Origin: Xanthobacter sp. NM-59 | Lineage (GTDB): Bacteria; Pseudomonadota; Alphaproteobacteria; Rhizobiales; Xanthobacteraceae | Assembly (NCBI RefSeq): GCF_021401125.1 | Contig: NZ_JACBFQ010000005.1 | Coordinates: forward strand, 62,001-126,000 | Length of the DNA stretch: 64,000 nucleotides | Reading direction: 5' to 3' | Part shown: positions 17,205 through 25,688 of the stretch, one piece after another | How the letters are laid out: every line of letters starts with the position of its first letter | Numbering within the stretch: the first letter of the stretch is position 1 | Notes under the pieces: generated by a model | The model's database searches: none | What the model saw: only the letters and a program-made list of their open reading frames with translations | What the model was told of the DNA's origin: nothing | Position numbers and translations under genes: made by a program

Positions 17205-20063
17205 ATGGCGATCTATCATCTTCACGTCAAGGTCATCGGCCGCAAGGCCGGCTCCAGCGCGGTGGCCTCCGCCGCCTACCGCTCGGCCTCGCGGCTGCGC
17301 GACGAGCGCATCGACCGCGTGCAGGACTTTTCCGCCAAGCGCGGCGTCGTCCATTCCGAGGTCATGTTGCCAGAGAACGCGCCCGTGGCATGGTCCGACC
17401 GCGAACGGCTCTGGAACGATGTGGAGGCGTTCGAGGTGAGGAAGGACGCCCAGCTTGCCCGAGAGGTGGAGTTCGCCCTTCCGCGCGAGATGAGTGAGGC
17501 CCAGGGCATTGAGCTGGCCCGCGACTTCGCGCAATCCGAATTTGTCGATCGAGGCATGATCGCCGACCTCAATGTGCATTGGGACAGGGCCGAGGACGGG
17601 ACGCCCAAGCCCCATGCCCATGTCATGCTGACCATGCGATCCGTGGACGAAGATGGCTTCGGCCCGAAGGTGCGGGACTGGAACGTTACCCAGATGGTCG
17701 AGCGGTGGCGCGAACGCTGGGCCGAGCTGGCCAACGAGCGGCTGGCCGAACTCGACATCGACGCACGGATCGACCATCGCAGACTGGAAGCGCAGGGCAT
17801 CGCGCTGGAGCCGCAAAGCCAGATCGGTGCGCCCGCGCAGCGGATCGAGGGCGAAGGGTTAGACGCCGCCGACCGTGCCGAGATGCACCGCGAGATCACC
17901 CGCAACAATGGCGCCCGCATCATCGCCGATCCTTCGGTGGCGCTGGATGCCATCACGCACCAGCAATCCACCTTCACGCGCCGCGATATGGCGATGTTCG
18001 CGCATCGGCACAGCGACGGGATCGACCAGTTCAACGCGGTCATGGGCGCGATGCGCAACGCGCCCGAGCTGGTCGAACTCGGCAAGGACGGACGCGGCGA
18101 GGATCGCTTCACCACCCGCGACATGATCGAGGCCGAACAGCGCCTGCACCGCGCTGCCCAAGTCATGGCCGAGAAGGAACACCATGGCGTGCGTGATGCG
18201 GGCCGCGAAGCGGCGCTGGCGCGCGCGGAAGCGCGCGGCCTGGTCCTGTCCGGCGAGCAGGCCGAGGCGCTGGCGCATGTCACGGATGGGCGCGATCTCG
18301 CCGTCGTGGTCGGCTATGCCGGGACGGGAAAGAGCGCCATGCTGGGCGTGGCGCGCGAAGCCTGGGAAGCGGCGGGTTATGAGGTCCGGGGCGTGGCGCT
18401 GTCCGGTATCGCCGCCGAGAATCTGGAAAGCGGATCGGGCATCGCCTCGCACACCCTTGCCAGCCTGGAACACGGTTGGGGACAGGGGCGTGACATGCTC
18501 ACGTCCCGCGATGTTCTGGTGATCGACGAGGCGGGCATGGTCGGCACCCGCCAGTTGGAGCGGGTGCTGACCCATGCCGCCGAGGCCGGCGCCAAGGTGG
18601 TGCTGGTCGGCGATCCGCAGCAATTGCAATCCATCGAGGCGGGCGCGGCGTTCCGCTCTATCCATGAGCGCCACGGCGGGGCGGAGATCGGTGAGGTCCG
18701 CCGCCAGCGGGAGGACTGGCAGCGTGACGCCACGCGCGATCTGGCAACCGGCCGAATCGAAGATGCGATCCGTGCCTATGACAGTCACGGCATGGTCCAC
18801 GCCGCGGCGACACGGGAACAGGCGCGCGACGATCTGATCGACCGCTGGGACCACGACCGGCAGGCGTCGCCCAACAAGAGCCGCATCATCCTCACCCACA
18901 CCAATGCGGAGGTACGGGAACTCAACGAGGCGGCCCGCGAACGGATGCGGGAAGCCAGCGACCTTGGCGAGGATGTGCGTGTGACAGTCGAGCGTGGCGA
19001 ACGCAACTTCGCCAGCGGGGATCGCGTCATGTTCCTGCAAAACGAGCGCGGGCTTGGCGTGAAGAACGGCACCCTCGGGACGATCGAGCGGGTCAGCGAC
19101 CAATCCATGTCCGTGCGCACCGACGATGACCGTTCCGTTGGCTTCGACCTCAAGGACTACAATCGCATCGACCACGGCTATGCCGCCACCATCCACAAAG
19201 CGCAGGGCATGACCGTGGATCGCACCCAGGTCCTGGCGACGCCGGGCCTCGACGCCCATGGCAGCTATGTCGCCCTGTCGCGCCACCGCTCGCGTCTGGA
19301 CCTGCATTACGGCCGCGACGACTTCGCCGACCGGGACCGGCTTGCCCGCACCCTGTCGCGCGACCGGGCCAAGGACATGGCCTCGGACTACGAGCAGCTT
19401 GATCCGGTGCAGGACTATGCCGAGCGGCGCGGGATCACCTTCCGCGAGTGTGTGGTCGAGATCGTGCGCAAGGTCCTGCCGGACAGGACGGTGGCGGAAG
19501 ACCCGGAAGCGGTGCTGCGCCGCGCCCGCACCAGGGCGCTCATCCGCCATGCCCGCGCCGTGGATGCGATCTTCGCGGTGCAGGAGCGGGGCGGCAAGGC
19601 GAATTCGGAGCAGGTGAAGGCTTTGCAGGACGCCCGCAAGGCCTTCGAGGAGGTGCGGCCCCATGGCTCGCGCGATGCGGAAGCCGCCTACGAGAAGAAC
19701 CCGGAACTCGCCCGGGAAGCCGCTTCCGGCGGCCCCGCCCGCGCCATCCGCGCCCTCCAGCTCGAAACCGAAATCCGCACCGATCCGCAGCGCCGTGCCG
19801 ACCGATTCGTGGCGCGCTGGCGGGACCTCGGCCGGACCAGCCAACGCCAATACGAGACAGGCGACATGTCCGGCTACAAGGCCACACGGTCGGCCATGGG
19901 GGACATGGCGACGAGCCTCGAACGCGATCCGCAGATGGAATCCATCCTCGCGGGCCGCAGGAAAGACCTCGGCATCGGGATCGAATCGGGCCGCGGCCTC
20001 GGCGAGGACCTCGCCTTCAATCATGGCCTCGGCCGGGGTCGAGGACGGGGGATCGGGTTGTAG
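17205..20063 (+). CDS. traA: Ti-type conjugative relaxase/helicase TraA (MOBQ)
   Basis: A 952-residue protein. Residues 1-220 are a MobA/MobL relaxase: MAIYHLHVKVIGRKAGSSAV start, DRVQDFSAKRGVVHSEVMLP, and the metal-binding HUH-like motif in TPKPHAHVMLTMRS. Residues about 340-740 form a superfamily 1 helicase with Walker A GYAGTGKSAML, Walker B LVIDEAGMVG, VLVGDPQQLQSIEAG and the C-terminal GYAATIHKAQGMTVDR and SYVALSRHRS motifs. The relaxase nicks oriT and the helicase unwinds DNA during transfer. ATG 17205 is where homology starts. No type IV secretion genes are present, so the element is mobilisable rather than self-transmissible. Confidence 0.93.
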   Translation: MAIYHLHVKVIGRKAGSSAVASAAYRSASRLRDERIDRVQDFSAKRGVVHSEVMLPENAPVAWSDRERLWNDVEAFEVRKDAQLAREVEFALPREMSEAQGIELARDFAQSEFVDRGMIADLNVHWDRAEDGTPKPHAHVMLTMRSVDEDGFGPKVRDWNVTQMVERWRERWAELANERLAELDIDARIDHRRLEAQGIALEPQSQIGAPAQRIEGEGLDAADRAEMHREITRNNGARIIADPSVALDAITHQQSTFTRRDMAMFAHRHSDGIDQFNAVMGAMRNAPELVELGKDGRGEDRFTTRDMIEAEQRLHRAAQVMAEKEHHGVRDAGREAALARAEARGLVLSGEQAEALAHVTDGRDLAVVVGYAGTGKSAMLGVAREAWEAAGYEVRGVALSGIAAENLESGSGIASHTLASLEHGWGQGRDMLTSRDVLVIDEAGMVGTRQLERVLTHAAEAGAKVVLVGDPQQLQSIEAGAAFRSIHERHGGAEIGEVRRQREDWQRDATRDLATGRIEDAIRAYDSHGMVHAAATREQARDDLIDRWDHDRQASPNKSRIILTHTNAEVRELNEAARERMREASDLGEDVRVTVERGERNFASGDRVMFLQNERGLGVKNGTLGTIERVSDQSMSVRTDDDRSVGFDLKDYNRIDHGYAATIHKAQGMTVDRTQVLATPGLDAHGSYVALSRHRSRLDLHYGRDDFADRDRLARTLSRDRAKDMASDYEQLDPVQDYAERRGITFRECVVEIVRKVLPDRTVAEDPEAVLRRARTRALIRHARAVDAIFAVQERGGKANSEQVKALQDARKAFEEVRPHGSRDAEAAYEKNPELAREAASGGPARAIRALQLETEIRTDPQRRADRFVARWRDLGRTSQRQYETGDMSGYKATRSAMGDMATSLERDPQMESILAGRRKDLGIGIESGRGLGEDLAFNHGLGRGRGRGIGL

Positions 20064-20192
20064 AGCGGTCCTATTTTCCGCAGCCTGTACCCCCTGGTAC
20101 GACGATACGAAAAATACTCTTGCGGGCTCGTGGCGGCTTGCTCTGTCTGGAGCGGGGGCCGTCAGAAACAACCGGCGACAGGCAGCGCAGCC

Positions 20193-20408
20193 ATGCCCGC
20201 ACCAGACCGTATCGTCCGCCTGAAGACCGTCCTTGCCCGGACCGGGCTGTCCCGCCCCACCATCTACCGCAAGATCGCCGAGGGCACGTTTCCGGCCCAA
20301 CTGAAAATCAGCACCAACGGCGCCGGATGGAAGGAATCCGACCTCGATCGCTGGGTCGCCAACCCCACGGCGTGGCTGCCGGAGGAAGTGCGCAGCGATG
20401 GCCGGTGA
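20193..20408 (+). CDS. AlpA-family transcriptional regulator / excisionase-like
   Basis: A 71-residue winged-helix protein: RIVRLKTVLARTGLSRPTIY, then RKIAEGTFPAQLKISTNGAG and WKESDLDRWVANPTAWLP, the full AlpA pattern. AlpA-type proteins of integrated elements activate integrase transcription or assist excision. It lies between traA and the truncated integrase gene, which faces it from the other strand, as expected at the end of an integrative element. Confidence 0.85.
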   Translation: MPAPDRIVRLKTVLARTGLSRPTIYRKIAEGTFPAQLKISTNGAGWKESDLDRWVANPTAWLPEEVRSDGR

Positions 20409-20448
20409 GGCCGCCGCGCCCCATCCAGCGCATAAGCGATACCTTTCC

Positions 20449-20885
20449 TCACGACATTCGCTTCAAACGATCAATGCAATCTGCCCACGCCTGCATCAAC
20501 TCGATCCGCTCCGGCCAATAGCTCGCCCGGTTGTACGCACGTCGGATTTCATTCTGATCCTGATCACCGAGCGCGGCCTCGATCACGTCGGGTCGGAAAC
20601 CCCGTTCGTTCAGTATCGAGCTTGCAGCTGCCCGGAAGCCATGTGCGGTCATCTCATCCTGAGTAAAACCCATGCGCCGCAGCGCCGCGTTCATGGCGTT
20701 CTCCGACAGGGGGCGGGCATTGGAGCGGATGGAGGGGAACACGAGCGTGCTCATGCGAGCGACCTCCTTCACCTCGCGCAACACATCGAGCGCTTGCTGC
20801 GACAGCGGCACGTCATGCGGTCGGCGCACCTTGGTACGGGTGCCGTCGATGCGCCAGATCGCCTCCTCCACGTCGATCTCTGCCT
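20449..20885 (-). pseudogene. Tyrosine integrase, C-terminal fragment
   Basis: About 140 residues of a P4-type site-specific integrase. They include VPLSQQALDVLREVKE, VFPSIRSNARPLSENAMNAA, the catalytic HGFRAAASSILNERG (His and Arg), and a C-terminal IRRAYNRASYWPERIELMQA with the nucleophilic Tyr. The N-terminal arm- and core-binding domains and the first catalytic Arg are missing. An in-frame stop appears as soon as homology ends near 20885. The element can no longer excise by itself. The break is also the boundary with the antiporter operon. Confidence 0.85.
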
Positions 20886-20936
20886 ATGTGGTCAGAGCTC
20901 GTCGCGCACCGCGAACTTCCAAGCAGTCGTTCGGCA

Positions 20937-22208
20937 TCATGGCGTCTGCTCACCCAACGAAGCTGCCTGGAACTTTCTTCGGTTGAACAGCTTCAAAAGT
21001 GGAGTCGTCATCAGGGTCGTCGTGATCGCGACCAGAAGTAGTACGAAAAATGCCGTCGGCGAAATCAGGCCCAGGTCCAAGCCAACAGAAAGCACAATGA
21101 TCTCCACCAGCCCTCTCGCATTCATCAGGATCGCGACGGATCCAGCTGTTTCAGAGGGCAGTCCCGACCAGCGTGCGGCAAGATAGCCTCCACCCGCCTT
21201 GCCCACGATGGCCGCGGTGAGAAATGCAACGAACCATGGCCATACATCAAGTGGCGCGAGATCGCCCGCTTCCATCTTCAGGCCGGCGGACGCGAAGTAC
21301 AGTGGCACCAGAGCAAGATTGACGAACCCCTCCATCTGCGATTGCCAATGGTGCCGCTGTTCCCGCAGCACGACGCCGGCGAGCAGGCCGCCCAGCGCCC
21401 CATGCAAGCCCGCCTGGCTCGTGAGCCAGCCGAACAACAGCGCGAACGACAGCATGACAGCCGCGACTGCGCTTGACGATGTGGCCCCATCGTCCGGCCC
21501 TATTTCATTGTGCAGCCGCCTCATAAACTTGCGAGCACCCCATGCCACCAGCCCCAGGATGACCAGCGCGCCGGTGAGGCGACCCGCAGCCCATTCGGGC
21601 GAGCTGCCGGCCGCCGCCCATGCGGCGATGGTGGCGAGCATGAGCCAGCCGATGATGTCTGTGACCGCGGCCGCGGCGATGCCGAGGCGCCCTGCTGCCG
21701 TGCCTTCCAGATCGAGGTCTGCAATGATCCGGGCCAAGACCGGCAGCGCGGTAATAGAGAGCGCCACGCCACAAAACAGGACATAGGCGGCTTTGGGTTG
21801 TCCGGGTGCGATCGCAGTATGGGACAGAACCCCAACGCCAGCCCCAAGGCCGAAGGAGAGCACGACGCCAGCGATCGCCACGGCGATCACGGTCCTGCCC
21901 TCGCCGCGCATGTTCATATGTGCCGCCTCGAACCGCAGGCCAACCTGAAACAGCAGGAGGACCAACCCCATTTCGCCCAGCACACCAAGGCTGCCCTGCG
22001 CACCAACGGGAAAGACGAGAGCGTGAAGCTGTTCGCCGATCATAAGCATCAGGAAGGGACCCAGCAGGATGCCGGCGGCGATTTCCCCGATGACGCGAGG
22101 TTGCCCGCATCGCAGAAACGCCGTGCCAGACATGTGGCAGGCTAGGATGATCAGCGCGATCTGCAAGAACGGGGCGCTGATAACGCCTTCCTGAAGTGCT
22201 GACATCAT
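20937..22208 (-). CDS. CPA2-family cation:proton antiporter (Kef-like membrane domain only)
   Basis: A 423-residue protein with about 12-13 membrane segments of the Na_H_Exchanger family: GQPRVIGEIAAGILLGPFLM, VLGEMGLVLLLFQVGLRFEA, ALSITALPVLARIIADLDLE (the helix with the ion-exchange site), TDIIGWLMLATIAAW and VAILMNARGLVEIIVLSVGL. KefB/KefC proteins continue with a cytosolic nucleotide-binding RCK/KTN domain that receives glutathione signals; here the protein ends about 20 residues after the last helix. It is the last gene of a five-gene run, 8 nt after the thioesterase gene, beside two GST genes. Confidence 0.88.
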   Translation of the reverse strand: MMSALQEGVISAPFLQIALIILACHMSGTAFLRCGQPRVIGEIAAGILLGPFLMLMIGEQLHALVFPVGAQGSLGVLGEMGLVLLLFQVGLRFEAAHMNMRGEGRTVIAVAIAGVVLSFGLGAGVGVLSHTAIAPGQPKAAYVLFCGVALSITALPVLARIIADLDLEGTAAGRLGIAAAAVTDIIGWLMLATIAAWAAAGSSPEWAAGRLTGALVILGLVAWGARKFMRRLHNEIGPDDGATSSSAVAAVMLSFALLFGWLTSQAGLHGALGGLLAGVVLREQRHHWQSQMEGFVNLALVPLYFASAGLKMEAGDLAPLDVWPWFVAFLTAAIVGKAGGGYLAARWSGLPSETAGSVAILMNARGLVEIIVLSVGLDLGLISPTAFFVLLLVAITTTLMTTPLLKLFNRRKFQAASLGEQTP

Positions 22209-22216
22209 GCCCTCCG

Positions 22217-22651
22217 CTATGGCTCCACCGTGGCCCCGGTCAGCGTCCTAAGTCTCGCAGCTTCTCCAGGTGGCAGAGGCCGCGGGCGCCGGCTGCGCCT
22301 GTCGATGAGCACGATCACGGTTTCGGCCAGAGCCGCACACCGGCCCTCCTGGAACAGAACCTGCGAGAGCTTCATCGAACTGCGGCCGATCGAGGCAATG
22401 CGCGTGCCGATCGCTACATGGCCGGGCCACTTCAGCTCAGCCCGGAAATCCAGTTCCAGCCGCGCGATCACGAACTCGCCGCCCTCGACGGACAGGGGAG
22501 TGCGGGAGTCATAGAGGATCTCGACGCGTCCGGTCTCGAGGAAAGTCGCAAACACCGCATTGTTGACGTGCCCTTGCCGGTCGGTGTCGGCAAATCGAAT
22601 CTTGTCTGAAGACTGCACCGGATAGTCTGCAAGCTGTGGATCATCTGCCAT
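22217..22651 (-). CDS. Hotdog-fold acyl-CoA thioesterase
   Basis: A 144-residue 4HBT-type protein. The motif IRFADTDRQGHVNNAVFATF carries the conserved Asp and the HVNN turn of YbgC/FadM-like thioesterases. VIARLELDFRAELKWPGHVA and SSMKLSQVLFQEGRCAALAE complete the fold. It hydrolyses an acyl thioester whose identity is not visible from sequence. The ATG at 22651 has GAGGTGACG just upstream and overlaps the 3' end of the GST gene by 11 bp, so the two are translationally coupled. Confidence 0.87.
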   Translation of the reverse strand: MADDPQLADYPVQSSDKIRFADTDRQGHVNNAVFATFLETGRVEILYDSRTPLSVEGGEFVIARLELDFRAELKWPGHVAIGTRIASIGRSSMKLSQVLFQEGRCAALAETVIVLIDRRSRRPRPLPPGEAARLRTLTGATVEP

Positions 22652-23372
22652 CGTCACCTCCGACGCATGGAAGAAACGGTCGTGTCGCCGAACGAGCCAT
22701 CCCGCCGAAGGCATCAAGGAGCCGATTGCGCCATGCGTCGATGGGGTCATCGGCTGTCAGCACCTCCCGGCTGCTGGTGCAGCGAGCCCACATGAACAAG
22801 CCGAAGACGCAATAGTCCGCGTAAGCCGGCGTCGCGCCAGCAAGGTACGGCTGCGAACGAAGCTGGCGACGCAGCGGCGCCAGCGACTGCCGCAAGTGAT
22901 GGAGATTGTCCGCCACCGGCGCGACGATGTCCTCGAGGGTCGCGCCGAAGCGTGCCTCGCGCGACGCTCGAAAATAGGTCTGATCTTCCGGGATCAGGAG
23001 ACGATGGATGTCCAGCAGCAGGATACGAGCCATTGCCGGCAGCAGCGTCGCGTCGACCCATTGGTTGACGAAAGCAGTCAAAGGAAGCGCGGCCGCTGGG
23101 CCGAACAATGATGGACGATCGGGATAACTCTGTTCCAAGTGCTGGGCGATCTGCCAGGAGTCGCCGATCGCCGTGTTGCGATCCTCAAGAACGGGAACCG
23201 TCTCCAGGCCGGTGAACGCAATGCGCGACTTCTCCGTGAAGTGCCAAGGCAGGCATCGTGCCACGAGACCTTTGTGCGCGAGTGCCATTCGGGTCTTCCA
23301 GCAATGGGGGCTGAACCGCAATTCGAGGTCGGCGCCAGCCAGCTCGTAAAGGGTCAATCTGGCTTCATGCAT
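22641..23372 (-). CDS. Glutathione S-transferase family protein
   Basis: A 243-residue protein with a thioredoxin-like N-terminal domain (LTLYELAGADLELRFSPHCW, ALAHKGLVARCLPWHFTEKS, FTGLETVPVLEDRNTAIGDS with the cis-Pro and the glutathione-binding E/D-S) and an all-helical C-terminal domain (YLAGATPAYADYCVFGLFMW). The SPHCWKTRMAL segment puts a Cys near the usual catalytic position, as in beta- and omega-like enzymes. It has a strong ribosome binding site (AGGAGG). It is coupled to the thioesterase and lies 78 bp after the exporter gene. Confidence 0.87.
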   Translation of the reverse strand: MHEARLTLYELAGADLELRFSPHCWKTRMALAHKGLVARCLPWHFTEKSRIAFTGLETVPVLEDRNTAIGDSWQIAQHLEQSYPDRPSLFGPAAALPLTAFVNQWVDATLLPAMARILLLDIHRLLIPEDQTYFRASREARFGATLEDIVAPVADNLHHLRQSLAPLRRQLRSQPYLAGATPAYADYCVFGLFMWARCTSSREVLTADDPIDAWRNRLLDAFGGMARSATRPFLPCVGGDDGR

Positions 23373-23450
23373 GGACTATCCTCCTGACGACGGACGCCCC
23401 ATCACTGCGTCGCTGTCTCCAATCGCCACGGACAGGCGGATCGCACGCGA

Positions 23451-24389
23451 TCATCGAATTACGCCTTTCGGATCCGTGGCAGGTGTGGAGGCACGATGTG
23501 CCGGGTGCCGTTGCCACAGCGCCATGGCCATGCCCGTGGTTACGATGAGCAGCCCTGCTATCGCCACCATGTTCGGGGGTTCCCCAAGCATCAGCGCCGC
23601 CAGAACGATCGCCGATCCCGGCACCAACGCCGCGAAGGTGGCACCGATCGCGGCGCCGAGCATCTGCACGGCGCTGCTGTAGAAGAATAATGCAGCGACC
23701 GACACCAACAAGCCCTGGTAAACGGCTTGGACGACAAGGTCCATCACTGGGATGTCCAAAAGCCGCGCACCGTTGAGCGCAAGGTAAAATGGTGAGTAGA
23801 GCAGCATTGAGAACACAGACACAACGGCCGTTCCATGCAACGCTGAAGTCGAATATACCTTAGATGAGACCGTATAGACGGCCCAAAGCAGTCCACCTGC
23901 GAGAAATATAAAGAAAGCCAGCGACGACGCGTGGGGTGACGTCAGACCCTGATACCCTGCGAGCGCGACACCAAGGATGATTATGGCTATGCCCGCCAAA
24001 GCTTGAGCTGCGAAGCGCATGCCCAGCGCCCATACACTGATGAGCGTCGAAAACACAATCATGCTGGCCGGGGTGACGACGGCGAATTGCTCGACCGGCG
24101 CATGCGAGAGGCCAAACGAGACCACCAGCATATATGGCGCACCGATGCCGGCCACCATCAACGCGATGGCCTTCCAACTGAGTCCCCTGAGGCCTGCGCG
24201 CATTAGGTAGGGCAGGAGCACCACCCCTGAGACCGCATACCGGATGAAAGTGATATCGTAGCCATCCAGCGGCGTATGGGTCAGCCCAAGGCGGGTCACG
24301 ACAGGAAAGGCGCCCCAGATACACGCCGAAGCGAGGCCGCAGAGGATGCCGTTCAAGCGGGCTTTTGAAGGAGATGCGCTGTGAGACAT
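23451..24389 (-). CDS. EamA/DMT-family exporter
   Basis: A 312-residue membrane protein with ten predicted helices arranged as two EamA repeats (ILCGLASACIWGAFPVVTRL at the start of the first, AFFIFLAGGLLWAVYTVSSK at the start of the second, and the second-repeat end LVPGSAIVLAALMLGEPPN). DMT exporters of this type move small metabolites or toxic compounds out of the cell. I start at MSHSASPSKARLNG; an open extension of 29 residues upstream has no support and would overlap the neighbouring gene. It lies 31 bp after the JmjC/cupin-like gene. Confidence 0.87.
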   Translation of the reverse strand: MSHSASPSKARLNGILCGLASACIWGAFPVVTRLGLTHTPLDGYDITFIRYAVSGVVLLPYLMRAGLRGLSWKAIALMVAGIGAPYMLVVSFGLSHAPVEQFAVVTPASMIVFSTLISVWALGMRFAAQALAGIAIIILGVALAGYQGLTSPHASSLAFFIFLAGGLLWAVYTVSSKVYSTSALHGTAVVSVFSMLLYSPFYLALNGARLLDIPVMDLVVQAVYQGLLVSVAALFFYSSAVQMLGAAIGATFAALVPGSAIVLAALMLGEPPNMVAIAGLLIVTTGMAMALWQRHPAHRASTPATDPKGVIR

Positions 24390-24420
24390 CGTCGGATCAT
24401 CGCTTCGGCGTGAGGCAAGG

Positions 24421-25449
24421 TCACTGGTGACCGATCTGGATGACGTCACTGCCTCCGCGTTTGCGTAGATAGGCATATTCGATGTCGTTGAGAATCATCT
24501 GCGCACGGTTGAGGTGTCGAGAGGCATAGTTGATGCTGGTCAGAAAGTGCGCCAGTTCCTCGATATCCGACGCGTTCCTGCCTTCCCGCTCGACCTTGCT
24601 GATATCGAGGCTCGAGCGCCCCTTGAGCCGATCGAGATATGCTGTGTCGATCACCCGGAAGGCCGCGCCAATGCTCAGCCCGCGCGCGTTCAGGACCTTG
24701 TGCCATTCGAATGGCGGATTGAGCAGCACGTCGCCAGGCTCAAGATAGACGACGTCGCCCTCGAAATCGCCTCCGGGGGCCTCCCGCCCACTGCTGGTTG
24801 CGAACATCAGATCGTAGTGGCGAAACTGGTCGCCGAGTTCCGGCGGGCGCGTGGTCCACTTCTTGATGCCGGCGATCATCACAAAGACGTTCAGCGTCGG
24901 AAAGATATGCCAGTCGCTTCCAACCGCCCCCTTGGACGGCTCACCGTATTCCTGCGTGCTGTACCCGAGAAACATGTGCCCCGTGATGTCCCAGGAATTG
25001 ATCCCAAACCAGGAGTTCCCGAAAATCTCCTGCTTCACGAGGTTGAATGTTTCCTTCCCCCATTCATAAGGGTCGTTGTAACCGGACGAAATGCTGCCGA
25101 GATGTGAGTAGACGTCGATCTGGCGCTCATAAATATCGTCGAGAAATTCGCGCCCGGTTCCGATGCGCCCCGTCACATAATTGTAGTCGGAAGCTCCATC
25201 CTTCGACCGCATGGAAACGGCGTGATCTCCTGTCTTGGCGCGCCATTGCAGGGTTTTTTCCGGATCCACCTGATCAAAAAAAGCCCTTTGAGAGAGTTTC
25301 ACGCTGATGGGCGCAAGCTGGCGAAATAAGGCGGGCTTGGCGAAGCCCTCCGTGTAGCGTTCAGCGGCATCAAGTGTCAGGACACCTTTGTGCTCGGCCG
25401 GAGCGATGACATTGATGTAGCCGTAACGGATGCGACTATTCGAGACCAT
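24421..25449 (-). CDS. JmjC/cupin_8-like protein
   Basis: A 342-residue soluble protein. The second half reads like a JmjC/cupin_8 barrel: WHIFPTLNVFVMIAGIKKWT, VVYLEPGDVLLNPPFEWHKV, GLSIGAAFRV. Iron/2-oxoglutarate oxygenases of this fold use H-x-D/E...H; here the first motif is H-I-F, so the acid ligand seems absent while the distal His in FEWHKV remains. The ATG at 25449 follows an AAGGAAA element. It is the first gene of a five-gene operon and is divergent from tetR. It could be an oxygenase with altered metal binding or a non-enzymatic cupin. Confidence 0.65.
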   Translation of the reverse strand: MVSNSRIRYGYINVIAPAEHKGVLTLDAAERYTEGFAKPALFRQLAPISVKLSQRAFFDQVDPEKTLQWRAKTGDHAVSMRSKDGASDYNYVTGRIGTGREFLDDIYERQIDVYSHLGSISSGYNDPYEWGKETFNLVKQEIFGNSWFGINSWDITGHMFLGYSTQEYGEPSKGAVGSDWHIFPTLNVFVMIAGIKKWTTRPPELGDQFRHYDLMFATSSGREAPGGDFEGDVVYLEPGDVLLNPPFEWHKVLNARGLSIGAAFRVIDTAYLDRLKGRSSLDISKVEREGRNASDIEELAHFLTSINYASRHLNRAQMILNDIEYAYLRKRGGSDVIQIGHQ

Positions 25450-25628
25450 TCGCGTTTTCCTTCCATCGGTGAAGAAGAGGAGAAACTGGCTTCCGCGCAC
25501 GTCACCGTATCAGCGCGGAACGGTCGCACTGTCGACGAAGGGCTGCCATACCCATTCTGTGGCACGCAATTGCGCGCCACAGGCTCTGATGTCGGGACTG
25601 TTCACCAATGCACGAACATCGGCTATGT

Positions 25629-25662
25629 TTGACAGCATTGCCAATCTTAACAGATGTGTCAA
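25629..25662. promoter_or_regulatory. Candidate TetR operator / opposed -35 boxes
   Basis: An inverted repeat TTGACA (25629-25634) ... TGTCAA (25657-25662) lies in the 239-bp region between the divergent JmjC-like operon and tetR, 27 bp before the tetR start. Each arm is also a perfect -35 hexamer pointing toward one of the two transcripts. Good -10 boxes are not obvious, so assignment as operator or promoter is tentative. Confidence 0.35.
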
Positions 25663-25688
25663 GAATCAAAAAAGGGACGGAATCAAGA

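Noticed and set aside
17859-20300. An 813-codon open frame antisense to traA
   Set aside because: It has no domain, and codon positions fit traA. Long antisense frames are expected at this GC content.
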